From contig CM053328.1 in assembly GCA_028583605.1 (NCBI GenBank), positions 970,501 through 1,034,500 on the forward strand: a stretch of 64,000 bases of DNA, given 5' to 3'. The DNA is from Dastarcus helophoroides (lineage: Eukaryota > Arthropoda > Insecta > Coleoptera > Bothrideridae). A program made the translations under genes and the position numbers. This document shows positions 42,440 through 54,550 of the stretch, piece after piece. The notes under the pieces are model-generated. The model was not told the DNA's origin. It did not search any database and was given only the letters and a program-made list of their open reading frames with translations. Positions within the stretch are counted from its first letter, which is position 1; every line of letters begins with the position of its first letter.

Positions 42440-43935
42440 ATAGGCAGTCATAGGAATTGCCCACCGAAGTGAAAACTTAGAACTAGGAAAAAACAGTGGC
42501 TTTATTTACAATATTGAAACATTTTGATGTTTTTCAAAATTTTGACCTTTAAAAGTGGCCATTTTTCAAAATGTTCACTTTTTAAAAAAAATTCGATTAT
42601 TTTCTTCAAAGTTCCACCGTATTTGGAAGATTTTACCTTTTTTGCACTATTCTACTTTTTTTTTTGTTGAAAATTTCAACTTTCCAAAATGTCGACGTTT
42701 TTTTTTTCGAAGTTTTCACTTTTTTAAATATTTATTTTTTAAAATATTTTCACTTTTTTTAATATTCACTTTTTCAAAATATTTTCACTTTTTAAAAAAG
42801 GCTCAATATTTAAAAAAGCTCAATCTTTCTTCAAAATTTCTAATTTTTTAAAAAAATGACACCTTTAAATATTTTGACTTATTTGAAATTTTTGATTTTT
42901 TCGAACTATCGGCTTTTTTCGAGATTTCAAATTTTTCTTCGAAATTTTGCCTTTTTGAATACTTTGACTTCTTTTTTTTTAATTCGACATTTCTGAAATT
43001 CCATTTTTCTTCGATTCTGATTTGAAAATTCCGATTTTTTTTACAAATTTCGGCACTTCTATTGAACATTTCAAATTTCAGAGTTTCCATTTTTTTTAAT
43101 ATGACTTTTTTTCGAATTTTAGACTTATTTTAAAAATATAGGTCTTCGATTTCAACTTTCGAAAATTTTAACATTTTTCAAAATTTTTACTTTTTCTCAA
43201 AATTTTAATTTTTGAAAAACTTTATCTTTGAAAATTTCGACTTTATTGAAAATTTTTACCTCCACTTTTTGTATACTTTTTTGAAAACTCAACATTTCTA
43301 TCTACCTTTTTCAAAATTTCGACTTTATCAAAAAATTTCAACAACAAAAAAATTAATAAAGATGTTTATTTTTTGTTCCAATTTAAGATTTTTTTTTCAA
43401 AGTTCGAATATTTCATAATTTTGACCTTTTTCAGAATTTTGCATTTTTTGGACATTTAAAATTTTGTACAGAATTTTTATTTTCTTAAATTACCTTCTGG
43501 GCGAATTTGGACTGTTCTGAGATTTTTGATTTTATCGTAAAATCTCGACTTTTAAAAATTCAGTAATTTCCACTTTGGAGGAAATTTCAATCGAATTTCA
43601 AAAATTTGATTTGTTCTCTCAGTTTTTACTTTACTTGAAGGATTGTGACTTTCGAAAAATTCTACCTTTTTTGGAAACTTTTGACTGTATTAAAGTATTT
43701 ACTTTTTGTGGAATACTTTTAAATCTTTTAAAATTATGTTATCTTCAAAAATTGAAATACTAAATCTTTTCGGGGACCGAAATAAATTTTGTTTCTTTCA
43801 AAATTTAATTTTGTTTAGAATGTTGTCCTTTTCTCGATATTTTTATATTTTTGTTTTGAAAATTTCGACTTTTTTTAAATGTCATCTTTCTTTCCAAATT
43901 ATGATATTCTTTTTTTGTAAGTTTTTTGCAATCTT
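42440..43935. repeat. degenerate T-rich array with family S leader
   Basis: Starts with family S (GGCAGTCATAGGAATTGCCC, AGTGAAAACTTAGAACTAGG) and then about 1.4 kb of TTCAAAATTTTGACTTTTT units, 17-30 bp, strongly diverged. The 60-98-aa frames inside are repeat artefacts. Confidence 0.8.
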
Positions 43936-44830
43936 TTAGAGTTTCGTACCTTAAAAGAAAAATACGAAACCCTTATAATCTCACTCTTGTGTCCCTCCGT
44001 CCGTTTGTCACAAAGAAGGTTTCCTAGAAAACTATGTAACGTAGAAATGTGAAATTTTGCACAGCGTTAATTCTCAATGACCCACGTAAATAGCTCCAGT
44101 CAATGATTAGAAAAAGAGAATATTTTATAATAAAGATGTAAGGTTAATTTGGTCTCCGAAACTTAAAGGTTTAGTTAATACATCCTGTAAGGTATTTTTT
44201 GAAAGAGCTACCTCTAAGGAACCTAATTTTTTTTTTAATAATGATCTTAAAGATATAGCTCAAGATGTGTCAGAAATGACCATCTCCACTGTTCTCCTGG
44301 GTTTCTGGCGATAAAATTTTGGTTTTAATAAAATTAGTAGATAATGGGTCATAGATTATCGGAAAACTTCAGGTTTTTTTTCGATATTGTAGTAGTTGTT
44401 GAGAAAGTAAATATTTCAAGAACAATAGATGCTTGCATTCCAAGGATTTTTGACCCATATAATATTATTTTTTTTGTTCATTTAGATGAATATTTTAGGA
44501 GTTAGCACTAATTCACGCAACCCAGTAATTGCCGCTAAAATCGGAGACTATCTCATAAGCTCTGTTCGTCATCGACTTGTTGCGAATTGCGAATGAATGC
44601 TCTTTATTTAAGACATTATCAAGACATTTCCCACTTTCATAAATATTTAGATTGATTGTAGAAAAAAGTATGTATATCTGAAAAGAGATAATTTTTTTAT
44701 ATTTTATTTATAAAAAAGAAAAATTGGATAAAACTTCAAATTCATACATAAGCAAAAATGATTTAATTTGGTATTTTGCCTGTTCAATGTAGTAATTGGT
44801 ACGAAACCCGGACTCGTTCTTGGCTGAATT
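43936..44830 (+). repeat. family R, near full-length reference copy
   Basis: Head: TTTAGAGTTTCGTACCTTAA, then ACGAAACCCTTATAATCTC. Middle: TTTTATAATAAAGATG, CTAAGGAACCTAATT, GGATAATGGG-like. 3' third: AGATGCTTGCATTCCAAGG, ATTTAGATGAATATTTTAGG, TTGATTGTAGAAAAAAG. End: AGTAATTGGTACGAAACCC, ACTCGTTCTTGGCTG. About 900 bp with no coding frame. GTTCCGTACC-type words at the head occur inverted at the tail, so termini may pair. Similar GGGTTCCGTACC repeats are widespread in insects, but I cannot assign a class. Confidence 0.8.
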
Positions 44831-44849
44831 ATTTTCATTGGCAACATAG

Positions 44850-45913
44850 CAGTGGCGGCTGATCTTAAAAAGCGCAAGAGCTTGCGCTCCTCGTGAAATG
44901 AGCGATCTATTATTTTCTGTTTAATGTAAAAGACTTGGATTTATCATATTTTTAAACACAAAATAATGATACACTAATTAACTAATAATACTTATTAGTG
45001 ACTTGGAATAAAGTACTCAAACGTTTGATTCCATTATATTAAATATTATAAGGAAATTGAAATAAGTTGGTGCGCGCAGAATTATGCACTTAGCGTGGCT
45101 GCCGTGCGATGCCTATCAACGGCCTCCACGGGATACGGAGAAATAAACCACAGAACACCATGTTAAAGCTAGCGCGGGGTACGCCGCTCCGCGCTTATGC
45201 GATATTGCCAAATGGTGAGTACGAGACATAGTTTGAAGTGTGTATTTAAGGTTTATGATGCTAAATGCGTAGGTGCCCTCTGATCTGATTGCGATTGCTA
45301 ATTGCGCCACTTACAGGCCTAACTGCCAATAGTGTCGCTATTCACAAAGAGGTAGCAGTACCCATTCTAGGGTCTAATTATTAATTTGTAAATGTGGATT
45401 TAAACAATTTTGATGAGAAAGTAATGAACACTTTATTTCTTTAAAAGGTTAACTACTTTAAAAGATCGTAGAGCTGATTTTATTTAAAAAAATAATTTTT
45501 TTGTGTTTTTGTAGAGCTTTGTAATAAAATATATTTTATTTTCAAATGCAGTTTTCATGAAAAAGCGATATAATTCTATTTCTATGAAAGCAAACGACTT
45601 TAATTAAGTAACCCAGAGCCGTAACGACGTGCAACCGTACAGAGTACCTTAAAGGGGCTCAGAAATGTCGATAATATTTTTTTTTGTATTCGATGAAAAT
45701 AATTTAGAGATGATAACCCAAAAATATGTTGGAGGCTATAAACTGTTAATTAAATTTAATTCGTAAAAATATTATTAAATATCACACCTTTTGTATCACT
45801 TTTGTTTCTCTTAAATGTAATACCTTGCTATGGCAGTGGAGTCACTTAAACTCTTAACTACTAATATTTTTGCATCTGCGCACCCCCTGTCAAAAAGTCA
45901 CCAGCCGCCACTG
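44850..45913. mobile_element. hAT-like non-autonomous element, 1.06 kb
   Basis: Perfect 8-bp target duplication CAACATAG at 44842-44849 and 45914-45921. Left end CAGTGGCGGCTGAT and inverted right end CAGTGGCGGCTGGT form hAT-type terminal inverted repeats. The interior has a GC-richer patch (45105-45200, with GCGCGGGGTACGCCG) and no transposase. Right-end relatives at 25441, 27360 and 34940 show it belongs to a multi-copy family. Confidence 0.88.
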
Positions 45914-45921
45914 CAACATAG

Positions 45922-48034
45922 TGATTCTGTGTATTATGGAATGCGCGCTTCGTTAACATTGAAATGAAAAAGATTCTTCTATCGAGGAATGCGAGCACGA
46001 TATTTCACAATTAACCATGCCAAAAGGTAACAAATAACTCTGCAGCTTTTTAACTTTTACCAACTTCGACTGCGAAAGTAAAGGCTGAATTTAATTTGGC
46101 TCACGCTATGTCCGCTTTTATTTTTTTGAACTAATTAAATTGAGTATCCCGCTTCCATTGTTTTGCAGAATAAAAGACCGTACTACCATTTGTAATTCCT
46201 TTTTGGTTTTTGTTTTGCCTTGTTCGACATTAAAACATTGGCTATTAGCGCTAATCTTCCATTAGCGGCTTAGTTAATTGCTACGCGGATGGCTGGCAAT
46301 TCGGTGTCTGCTGCTGTTGATCACAGGTGGCGGGGCCTAAACGCCATTACTCAACAACTGAGAAGTTAAAGCTTATGGCTGAGACTTTAGAACCATTTTG
46401 TTCTCTTTGTTGTCAGTAAATATTTTTGGTAAATTTCGCTTGTCTAAAATAGTGTTAAGGTTGGTTTATAACCCGCTTTATTCCGACCAAGAACTTAATC
46501 TAACGACGAATAACAAGAATCAATTACTAAATACTGGTTAAATGCTCCGTACTAAATGAATCACAATAAGGTAACGCGTAAATTTATATTAGACAACACC
46601 TGCTTCAAGATGTTTGCATTTCCGGAGAACCTCTAGCATATTCTAGATACCTAGACACCTGCACAAGACTCACTTCGCGATAAATACTCTGTTGGATAAG
46701 GGGGCGATGTCTATCACGTAGGTCCATTAGAAAAGTACATATTTTGTTTTCGTTCGAGGTTTTATGTTTCTGCCAATTTTGTAACTTGGTTGATGAATCC
46801 GAAGCCTGTAAGTCCATCAACCTCCAATCGAACCCTGTCAAAATAAAACTTATTGGACAGAACATCTCTCAATCAACGATCGTAAAGGATATTTGTCAAT
46901 CTGTGCTATCGAGGATAAGCAAAAAACATCGAAGTAACTTTCGCCCATCTCCAGACGTCTTACAAAGTTCGGAAATACGTGTTAAAAATTGGAAAGAAGC
47001 GTAAATCCGCAGCTTTCTTATAAAACTAAAACAATAAAGCATCCAAGTCATGGCCTACTTAATCCCGTCGCGTGATCAAGGGCCCTAATCTCCGAAGTTT
47101 CTCCTCACCTGCTACTGTTGGTTTTTATCGCCAAACTTCCCGTGTAATTGTCGTCCTTTTTTCTAGTTGCTTTTCTTTATCTGATGGCGTCCACTTCGAA
47201 GGTGATTTAGCGAAAACGATGACGTTTTATTTGTTCGGAAAACTCTCACCGGTGGCGGTGCCGTAATGAGGTGCAATTTTCCAAAGCAAAATAGGCGAAT
47301 AATTAATATCTCCCTCAGTATGAATATGAGGCTCATTAGTTTCTCGTTATTGTTTAGATTTTCATAGCGGCAGTTGGGCAAAACTAAATTAAACTTTGAA
47401 TTTGCGGCTAATTTATAACGAGCCGGAAAATTAACTTCCCGATTATCTTGCGCCCGTCGCACAAAAGGAACAAAAAACTGAACAAAGCAATTATTAATAT
47501 CATTTCCAACAAAGTCCACCTCTCATTTATATAATCCCGTTCCTTTTTGACATTTCATGTGGAGAAATTACTTTAATTCTTCAACCAGAATAGAAACGTC
47601 CTTATCGGACTAATGTGGTAGTTCTTGTTAAACCATTGCCATAAATAATTCTAAAAAACGAAAGAGCAAAAAAATGAAGAATCGTGCAAGTATTTTGATA
47701 TGTCATATTTTAAGCTTACTAAGCTATTTTATCGTCACAGTTTTTTGTAATTTCTTTCCAACTTTAATTTCCTAAGTATCTGCTAACTCAATGTGTGATG
47801 TTTCCATCTGATATGTCTTCTTTATCTTCTTGAATCTAACTCATAGGACAACGAGATTTTATTTTAACCAAACAATTGTATACTACATATGTTCTCGTCT
47901 CTTCCAAGGTATTTAAGTTTTAGGTTTGGAATCAAAATTTTCGAAAACAATATAAAGATTGCAAGGTAAATTTAAATTAGGAATTTTAAAAAGCGTGTCC
48001 AAATTAAGAAAAAAGGTCAAACCAATTAACAATA
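45922..48034. other. largely unrecognised; family P fragment
   Basis: 46576-46690 is an inverted family P relic (GTAACGCGTAAATTTATATT, ACACCTGCTTC). The rest is among the least repetitive DNA in the window. Frames of 86 aa (46744-47004) and 118 aa (47163-47519, minus) have no domain I can name. Confidence 0.4.
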
Positions 48035-48829
48035 ATTTAGTCAAGAGCAAGTCGGGCTTGCACGATTGGGATTCCGTAGCAATTACGTACAGTAAACAGC
48101 CATTAGACCAAATTAAATCGTTTTTACTTATGTATGAACTTGAAATTTTCTTGCGTTATAAATGAAAAATGAAAAAAAATGTTTATTTTCACATTTTTTT
48201 TACAATCAATCCAAATATTTATGGAAGTGATAACTGTGTTGATAATGTTTAAGATAAAAAACATTTATTCGCAATAAGTCGATGACCAACACAGTTAATG
48301 AGGTCACCTCGAATCGCCCTAATATGTTCGATTCCAACCGCAATGACTGTGTTGCGTGCAATTTAATAAACTAGTGCTATCTCCGAAAATGTTCATCTAA
48401 ATGAAATAATGTCAAAGACAAATTTGATTTACATTCTATTCTTCAAGTAAATCGGGTTTTTTATTTGAAAAAAATTACTATATGGGTCAAAAAGCTTTAG
48501 AATGCAAGCAACTATTTTTCCATAAAAAATTTTTTCTTAACAACTATTACGATATCGAAAAAGCCTGCAGCTTTTCGATAATCTGTGACTTAATATCTAC
48601 TAACTCTATTAAAATTTAAATTTTATCTTCAGAAATCTAGGAGGACAGGGAGACAAATTGTTATGTCTGACACATTTTGAGTATTTTTCAGACGATTGGA
48701 CTGAAAATTATTTAAAAAAATATTTTAGTGATCCTTAGAGGTAGTTCTTTCAAAGGATACCTCACACGATATATTAACTAAAACTTGATTGTTCGATTAT
48801 CAAATTAACCCCTTATTTTATTGTAAAAA

Positions 48830-48990
48830 ATTTTAGTATCTCTCTGAAGATGATAGCTTGTCATCGAAACGCGTTAGAGCAACCTCTGTTGTGTTTTTTA
48901 ATCTTTCTCGGTTTCAGAGGATAAGATTTGTATTTCAATGTTTGAAGATAGTCAAGTACTAGTTCCACCAAAATTCCATAAAAAAAATAT
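48830..48990 (+). mobile_element. PLE-like terminal repeat, family K, inside family R
   Basis: Starts TAGTATCTCTCTGAAGATG, continues ACGCGTTAGAGCAACC, GTGTTTTTTAATCTTTC, ATTTGTATTTCAATG and ends near GTTCCACCAAAATTCC. It carries the most complete family K hammerhead-like motif. Exact junctions with R are uncertain by several bases. Confidence 0.6.
48840..48879 (+). ncRNA. hammerhead-like motif, family K
   Basis: Stem I CUCU/AGAG (48840-48843 with 48876-48879), core CUGAAGA (48844-48850), one extra U (48851), a weak stem II closing with GAU/AUC (48852-48854 with 48863-48865), GAAA (48866-48869), palindromic stem III ACGCGU (48869-48874) and cleavage U at 48875. As in the motif at 4335-4379, one extra nucleotide precedes stem II. 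Confidence 0.45.
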
Positions 48991-49172
48991 ATGTTTCTAA
49001 TCATTGGCTGGTGGTATTTACGTGGGTCATCAAGAACTAACGCCGTAGAAAATTTCAAATTCCTACGTTACATAGTTTTCGAGGAAAATTTCTTTATGGA
49101 AAATGGAGGGACACCAAGATGAGATTATAAGGAATCCGTTTTTTTCCTTTCAGGATACGAGATCCTAAAAAC

Positions 49173-50164
49173 CACGAAATGTTCAACATTTTCTAAAAAT
49201 TTTGAAGTTTTCGCAGAATTAGATAAGAATTTTTAAAGGTTCTTGAAAACTCTGATAAAACCTTTACTGTGTTCTCAAAATCCCCAGTGAAATCTATTAA
49301 TTTTATTTTAGATGAAAACAGTTTATAAATGTTGAGAGAAAATTTTAAAATATTTTGAAAAAGTCTGAATTTTGGACCAATACCAATGTCAAGATTTTAA
49401 AAGGAAATAGGGAATTTCATAAAATACAATTTTTCTTAAAATTTCGACTTTAGCCTCGTAATTTCCATTTTTCTAGCGTTTTTAAACGCGAGAAGTTTTT
49501 CGCAAAACATGAACTTAATCCCGAAATTTCGCTATAGAAGTCGAAATATCGCAATTTTTTTAGTTATGAATTTTGGTAGATCATCTCATGGATTAACTTA
49601 CATTAATGTCTTGCATGTTTTCATCTTACAGATATAACATAACACATAACCTAAGCGATGTTATGTTTCTCTCGATTCTCGATTGCACAACCGTTACATT
49701 ATTCTACTTTTCCATATCTTCTAATGTCGAAATCACTTGGAGTCAATAACAGCCTTAAAGGTGATTTTAAATGATTTAAAAGTATTCTTTTCAGCGTAGG
49801 TAAATGTGCCTGAAGAAAAAATGTTTTTCTGAAATCGTTCGTGTCCAATTTCTCGGCGCAATTTTAGGCCTCAAAATACGTTATTTCGTTGCCAAGAAAG
49901 TAGATAACTTTCCCGTACCGGAAAACAAGAAACAAATAGTGATTGCCAAAGTAACAATTTCATAGAAAATTAAATGACAGTGAAAAATTTCATGAATTTA
50001 TAAAAATTTCTTAAGTGAAGAAATATTGATTGCGATTTCAGAAAATGTGTGTAATTCGTAGTAAAAGGATATTCCTGGATTTCGACTCGGCTAACGTCTC
50101 GGCCACAATTTACATCGTCGTCCGGGAATGTTCCTCGCTTTTACTACGCTTATACTATATTTTT
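49173..50164. other. array-like patch then unrecognised
   Basis: 49185-49570 has scattered AAATTTCGACTTTAGCC-like units of the degenerate array class. 49571-50164 has no feature I can name. Confidence 0.4.
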
Positions 50165-51870
50165 TAAAGTTTAATCCACTCGCAAAGAGTAACCCCATTA
50201 TGGCTTCAAAGCACTGCGAGTAGGATGCGGAAAGAAAGATAGATGGCGATGAACCGCCTTCTTAAACAAGGACAGGTTGTAATTTTTGGAGAAATTCCTT
50301 TCGATAACGAGTTCCATTACTTGGAAGTTCTATAGAAAAAAGAATCTCCATAGGCTGAAGTCCTCACTGTGTCAAGCTGGACCTCACGGGAATTTGCTGT
50401 CTCCAACTGTCTTGTATGCCTCAAGAATCTTGCCCTTGGGGGGATCAATCCTATTAGTTCCTACGAGCATCTTCAATAATAGTACTTGTAGAAAAAAGAC
50501 AAGTCATCAACTATCAACCTGTGCTCTGGTGTATCGAGAGAATCGGTCAAACTCTCGTCATCAATTAGGCAAATCGCTCTTCTTTGAATTGAATCCAAAA
50601 GAGCTAAAGTGTGCTTTGGGGCCGAACTCCAAATATGAGAACAGTATTGGCTAGTGTTGGCCTTAACTTGAGCTTTGTATAGTGAGTAGCTGATGAGATG
50701 TGAAGTGCTTTTTAGCTCTAAAAAGAAAGCCTAAATTCTGAGAGGCAGACTTGGCAATGGCGCGCACATGATCTTCCCAAGAGAAGTTAGTGCTCGCATT
50801 CACTCCTAGGATAGATACATTAGATCTCATCGGAAGGATTTTATCGTCCATTAGTATGTTTGTTGTATTATCCCTTGATGTTTTCTTAGAGAAATCGCGG
50901 CCTAAGTTTTTGAAGCATTGAAGTCGTCCAAGTTTTTCTTACCCCATTCCAGAATGATTTCGAGATCGCGATTAATCATCTGTAGTTGCTGTGCCCTTAG
51001 TTGATCTGAAGCAGCGACAGGTAATGATTTGTTGGAGAAAAAAGATGACAAAAGGCTACTATCATCTACGCAGCTGTATATAGGATTGGAAGTTAATGCT
51101 AAGAGGTCGTTTATGTGTAACAAAAACAGAGTAGGAGATAGGACAGAGCCCTGAGGCACCCCTGCATTAATCGCAAATGTCTCGGATGAAATGCCATCGA
51201 CGACGAGCTGAAGAGATCTGTCAGCGGGAAAATTGGATATCAAATGACAGAGTCCAGGAGGAAGACCATAAGACGTTAATTTGGCGAGAAGAGATCGGTG
51301 CCAGACTCTGTCGAAGGCCTTTGAGATATCCAATGCCACAATCCTAGCCTCGCCATGTTTTTCCATAGCTGAGTTACTTATATAAGTAACATATGCCAGT
51401 AAATCGCCAGTGGAGCGTTGTTGTTTAAAACCGTATTACCTATCCGAAATGATTCTATTTTCCTCCAGATATTTGAGAGTCTCGATGTTAATAACTTTTT
51501 CCATCACTTTAGGTATAACGGGTATCAAATATATAAGGCGATATTTGTTAGCCAGATTCCTTTTCTCCTTTTTATGGAAAGGCCGTAGCAGACTTCCAGA
51601 TATTAGGGAATACACCTTTGTTGTAAAAGAGTGTGAATAATTTGCTTAGATAAGGAGTCAACTCTGGAGCACACTTCTTAAGAACAATGGCGGGGATACC
51701 ATCAAGGCCAGAAGCTTTCGAGGTGTCGCCAGCTCAAAGAGAATCTTCCTGATTGTGCGTTGTCTGAAAACAACTTTATCGCATCGAAAGTGCCAACCTT
51801 AGGAATAATAGGAGGTTCTGCGTTTCGAGAATCAAGATTGGAATTTTTAGCAAACATTAAGGCTAGCATA
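50165..51870 (-). pseudogene. non-LTR retrotransposon copy 2 (reverse transcriptase)
   Basis: The best RT frame is 50902-51366: KHGEARIVALDISKAFDRVW, LCHLISNFPADRSLQLVVDG, AINAGVPQGSVLSPTLFLLH, and the catalytic motif as CVDDS (YADDS-like expected). The thumb follows at 50663-50851 (LSILGVNASTNFSWEDHV-like). The 3' end has the conserved hairpin (50178-50184 with 50215-50221) and T-rich complement of the tail near 50161. It lacks the hAT that splits copy 1. The 5' end is truncated at about 51870, and stops and frameshifts occur throughout. Confidence 0.85.
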
Positions 51871-53290
51871 GGGTTGCCAACCGTACTATAATATATAGTA
51901 TTGTACTATATTTTACGTCTGTGTACTATATACTATTGAAGAAATATATAGTATGCAAATATACTATATTTCAGTTGTGTCCTTCACGAGTCTTTTTTAA
52001 ATCCTTAGTTTGTACTAAAAATTTTAAAAAATTCAAAATAGAAAATCAAAAAATTGGAAATTACGAAAATCCACTTAGCATTTTTACTTTTCCTTGTTTT
52101 TCGAGAATTTATACTTCTTTCTCAAAATTTAAAGAGAACATTAAACATTATTAACGTAATCTTTAACATCTGAGACAAAAATAGAAATTTTTAATAAAAT
52201 TTGATAAAATTTTTTGGATTGAAACTTAAAATTTCTTCAAAAATCAAAACTTTGGGGAAAATTTAAAAACTCCAGAAATTCAGATTTTTTTTTAAATTTC
52301 GATTTCTTTGAAGATCTCAACTCTGTTAATTTCGACATTTTTTTTTAATTTTCAATAGTTTTTTAAATTTTAGACTTCAGAATTTTAGCTAAAAATTTTA
52401 ACTTAAAAATTTTGATTTTTAATAAATTTTGACCTTTTTTCAAATTTCGAATATTCTTTGAAAATCTTGTTGAAATTTTAATTTTTTTTAACATAAAACT
52501 TTTATAAAATGTCGACTTTTTTGCAAACATTGATTTTTTCAAAGCTTGTCATTTCTTCGAAATGTGGCCCTTTTTGAAATTTTCGACTATTTATTAAAAT
52601 TTCTACTTCTTGCCGAAAATCTGCACTTCTTGTGAAAATTTTAAATGGTAATTAAAATTGACCGGGCTTGTGATTAATCACAAGCCACAGTTTAGTTCAG
52701 TGGTAATTAAAATGTCAACATTTTTCAGAATTTTGACTTTAAAATTTTCGCCTCTTTTTTCCAAAATCTCAACTTTTTTGTGAAAACTTTGGACTTTTAA
52801 AAATTGCGATATTTTTTCAAAATTCATATATTTTTTCAAATTTAGACTCTTTCGAAAATTTCAAACTTTTAAAAATTTTCCAAATTTGAAATTTTCTTTT
52901 TTTGAGTTTTCTGATCATTATTCAATATTTAGACTTGTTGAAAATTATATAAATATAATATAAAATAATAAAATAATATAAATTATATATTTAAAATTTC
53001 GTCTTTTTCAAAAACTCTTTTGTGAAATTTTAGACATTTCTTATAATTTTACTTTCAAATTTCTACCTTCTTCCAAACTTTTGCTCTTTTTTGAAAACAT
53101 CGCTTTTAAAAATCCCGATATTTTTTGAGAAGGCATCTGTTTTTTAAAATGTTGAAATATTTTTTGAGTTATTTGAAAATTTTGTTTTATTGAAAAATTT
53201 CAAATTTTTTAAAAAATTGCACCGTTTTTGAAGTTTTCGAATATTTAGAACAATTTTGATATTGTTTTTGATATTTTGCCATTCTTTTTG
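51866..53290. repeat. possible hAT left end, TATAGTA palindromes, then degenerate array
   Basis: 51870 begins GGGTTGCCAACCGTACTATA, typical of a hAT-type terminus, followed by repeated TACTATA/TATAGTA words to about 51975. From 52000 the sequence is the degenerate array (AAATTTCGACTTTTTT on one strand), with a duplicated TAATTAAAATTG/TAATTAAAATGT stretch at 52655-52710. No matching right end found. Confidence 0.55.
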
Positions 53291-54064
53291 GACTCGTTGA
53301 TTATCCCACGAAGTAAGGGTTGGAAATGCAAATACCTTACATAACTAAATATCGACGATTTTATGTTGAAGAAAATTGTCCACTCTTAACAAATATTCTT
53401 AAAAAATCTAATCAAATAATTCAAACTTTAAAAGCCCCCGCCGCCGTCTGATAAAACAATATGTTGAGCAATAATTTAGAAATAAAGTTGATTTAACCCA
53501 AGTGCCATTTCATTCTCATACTTACGGTTTTTATTGGATTTCGATGCGAGAAGAAGACAAGATAATGACGTGATGTATCTGCCCTATGTTTTTGTGTTCG
53601 ACCAGAAAAGGACGACGGCATTTCTCGACGCCCGAAGGCGAGCTCAAGTTGGCTCAGATGTGGTGTTTATTTCTCAATCACCTCCTCCAATATCGAGGAG
53701 ACATTTGTCATCGCTTGCGGACATTCCAATAATAGCTGTAGCGGGATTTGCCAAGATATGTAGTTCTCGTCTTGGAGAAATTATGGATTAAGTCGAAAAT
53801 AGTGGAATTGTTTTTCCAACTTCTGAGACTTTAATTGAATCGAAATGAGTGGAATCGGTTTTAAATTGATTTTTCCGTCGAGTGCGGAATTCGACGTTTC
53901 GCCGCCAATTTTAAGGGGGTGAAGTGGTGGGAGATATAAGCTCCTTTGATATAAAAAAATTAGGCAATCATTTATACGAATTTTGGAAATATTAGAAAAC
54001 AAATGCTTTGTTTTTATTATGCATTTTTCTATTGTGCAGAAAAATATTAATGCATTTAGTACTC
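53291..54064. other. no gene; hammerhead relic
   Basis: An 85-aa plus frame (53534-53791) has no recognised domain. On the minus strand at 53935-53885, CACCCCCTTAAAATTGGCGG then CGAAACGTCGAATTCC resembles the second half of the 4335-4379 motif, with the CUGAAGA core lost. Confidence 0.35.
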
Positions 54065-54225
54065 ACTTTTGGTGGAACGGACTGGTCCTTGGTTATCTTC
54101 AAAAATTAAAATACAAATCTTATCCTCTGAAACCAAAGAAGATTAAAAAACAGAGCAACCTCTGTTGTGTTGTTTAATCTGTCTTGGTTTCAGGGGACTA
54201 GATTTGTATTTCAATTTTTTTAATA
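54065..54225. repeat. family K foldback
   Basis: The left half AAAATACAAATCTTATCC to GATTAAAAAACA is followed by an inverted copy, TTTAATCTGTCTTGG to GATTTGTATTTCAA, around GAGCAACCTCTGTTG. The two arms are about 45-50 bp with several mismatches. Left of it lies the GGTGGAACGGACTGGTCC end. Confidence 0.65.
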
Positions 54226-54550
54226 CTCACTGTTGTACTGGACAGTGATTCTGTGATTAAACAATTAATAGGTAGTTAATTGACCATCTATATTGCAGGC
54301 GTAGGGCCGTAGGAGTATGTTAAAAGAGAGTTTAAATTTCAAATTGTGGCGCTATGAATAAGATGATGTTTCTCGCGTGGTAGGTACGTGGTTTCAAGCC
54401 ACTTTGCCGATCACGCAGTTTTAATTCTACCCGTCTTATTCATAGCTACATACTTCTGTTAACGTGGGAATATGTTGGTAACGAGAATTTGCGTGATGGT
54501 GACGCGTAATCATAAGTTTTCCCTCCATCAAAAATAGGCTCAACGCGCCA
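54226..54550 (+). mobile_element. SINE S1, nearly complete
   Basis: Leader ACTCACTGTTGTACTGGACA, a tRNA-like head with B box GTTTCAAGCC (54391-54400), body CGATCACGCAGTTTTAATTC, TTCATAGCTACATACTTCTG, GGTAACGAGAATTTGCG, and tail GGCTCAACGCGCC. It lacks the final AAAGAAGTTTTCACTTC. Confidence 0.68.

Larger units (their letters stand above)
48035..49172 (-). repeat. family R full-length copy, interrupted by family K
   Basis: Minus strand runs from TTTTAGGATCTCGTATCCTG (49172 side) to CGTGCAAGCCCGACTTGCTC (48045 side), giving both ends. The R sequence AATGATTAGAAA...AATATTTTATAATAAA is split at about 48830-48990 by a family K repeat. Tail hairpin arms are GCAAG/CTTGC, i.e. compensatory change from GCGAG/CTCGC. 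Confidence 0.78.

Noticed and set aside
42555..43939. Phe-rich frames of 62-98 aa
   Set aside because: Array artefacts, as at 19542-20044 and 8438-10361.
47163..47519. 118-aa minus frame
   Set aside because: No recognisable domain and a frame of this length is expected occasionally by chance in non-repetitive DNA.
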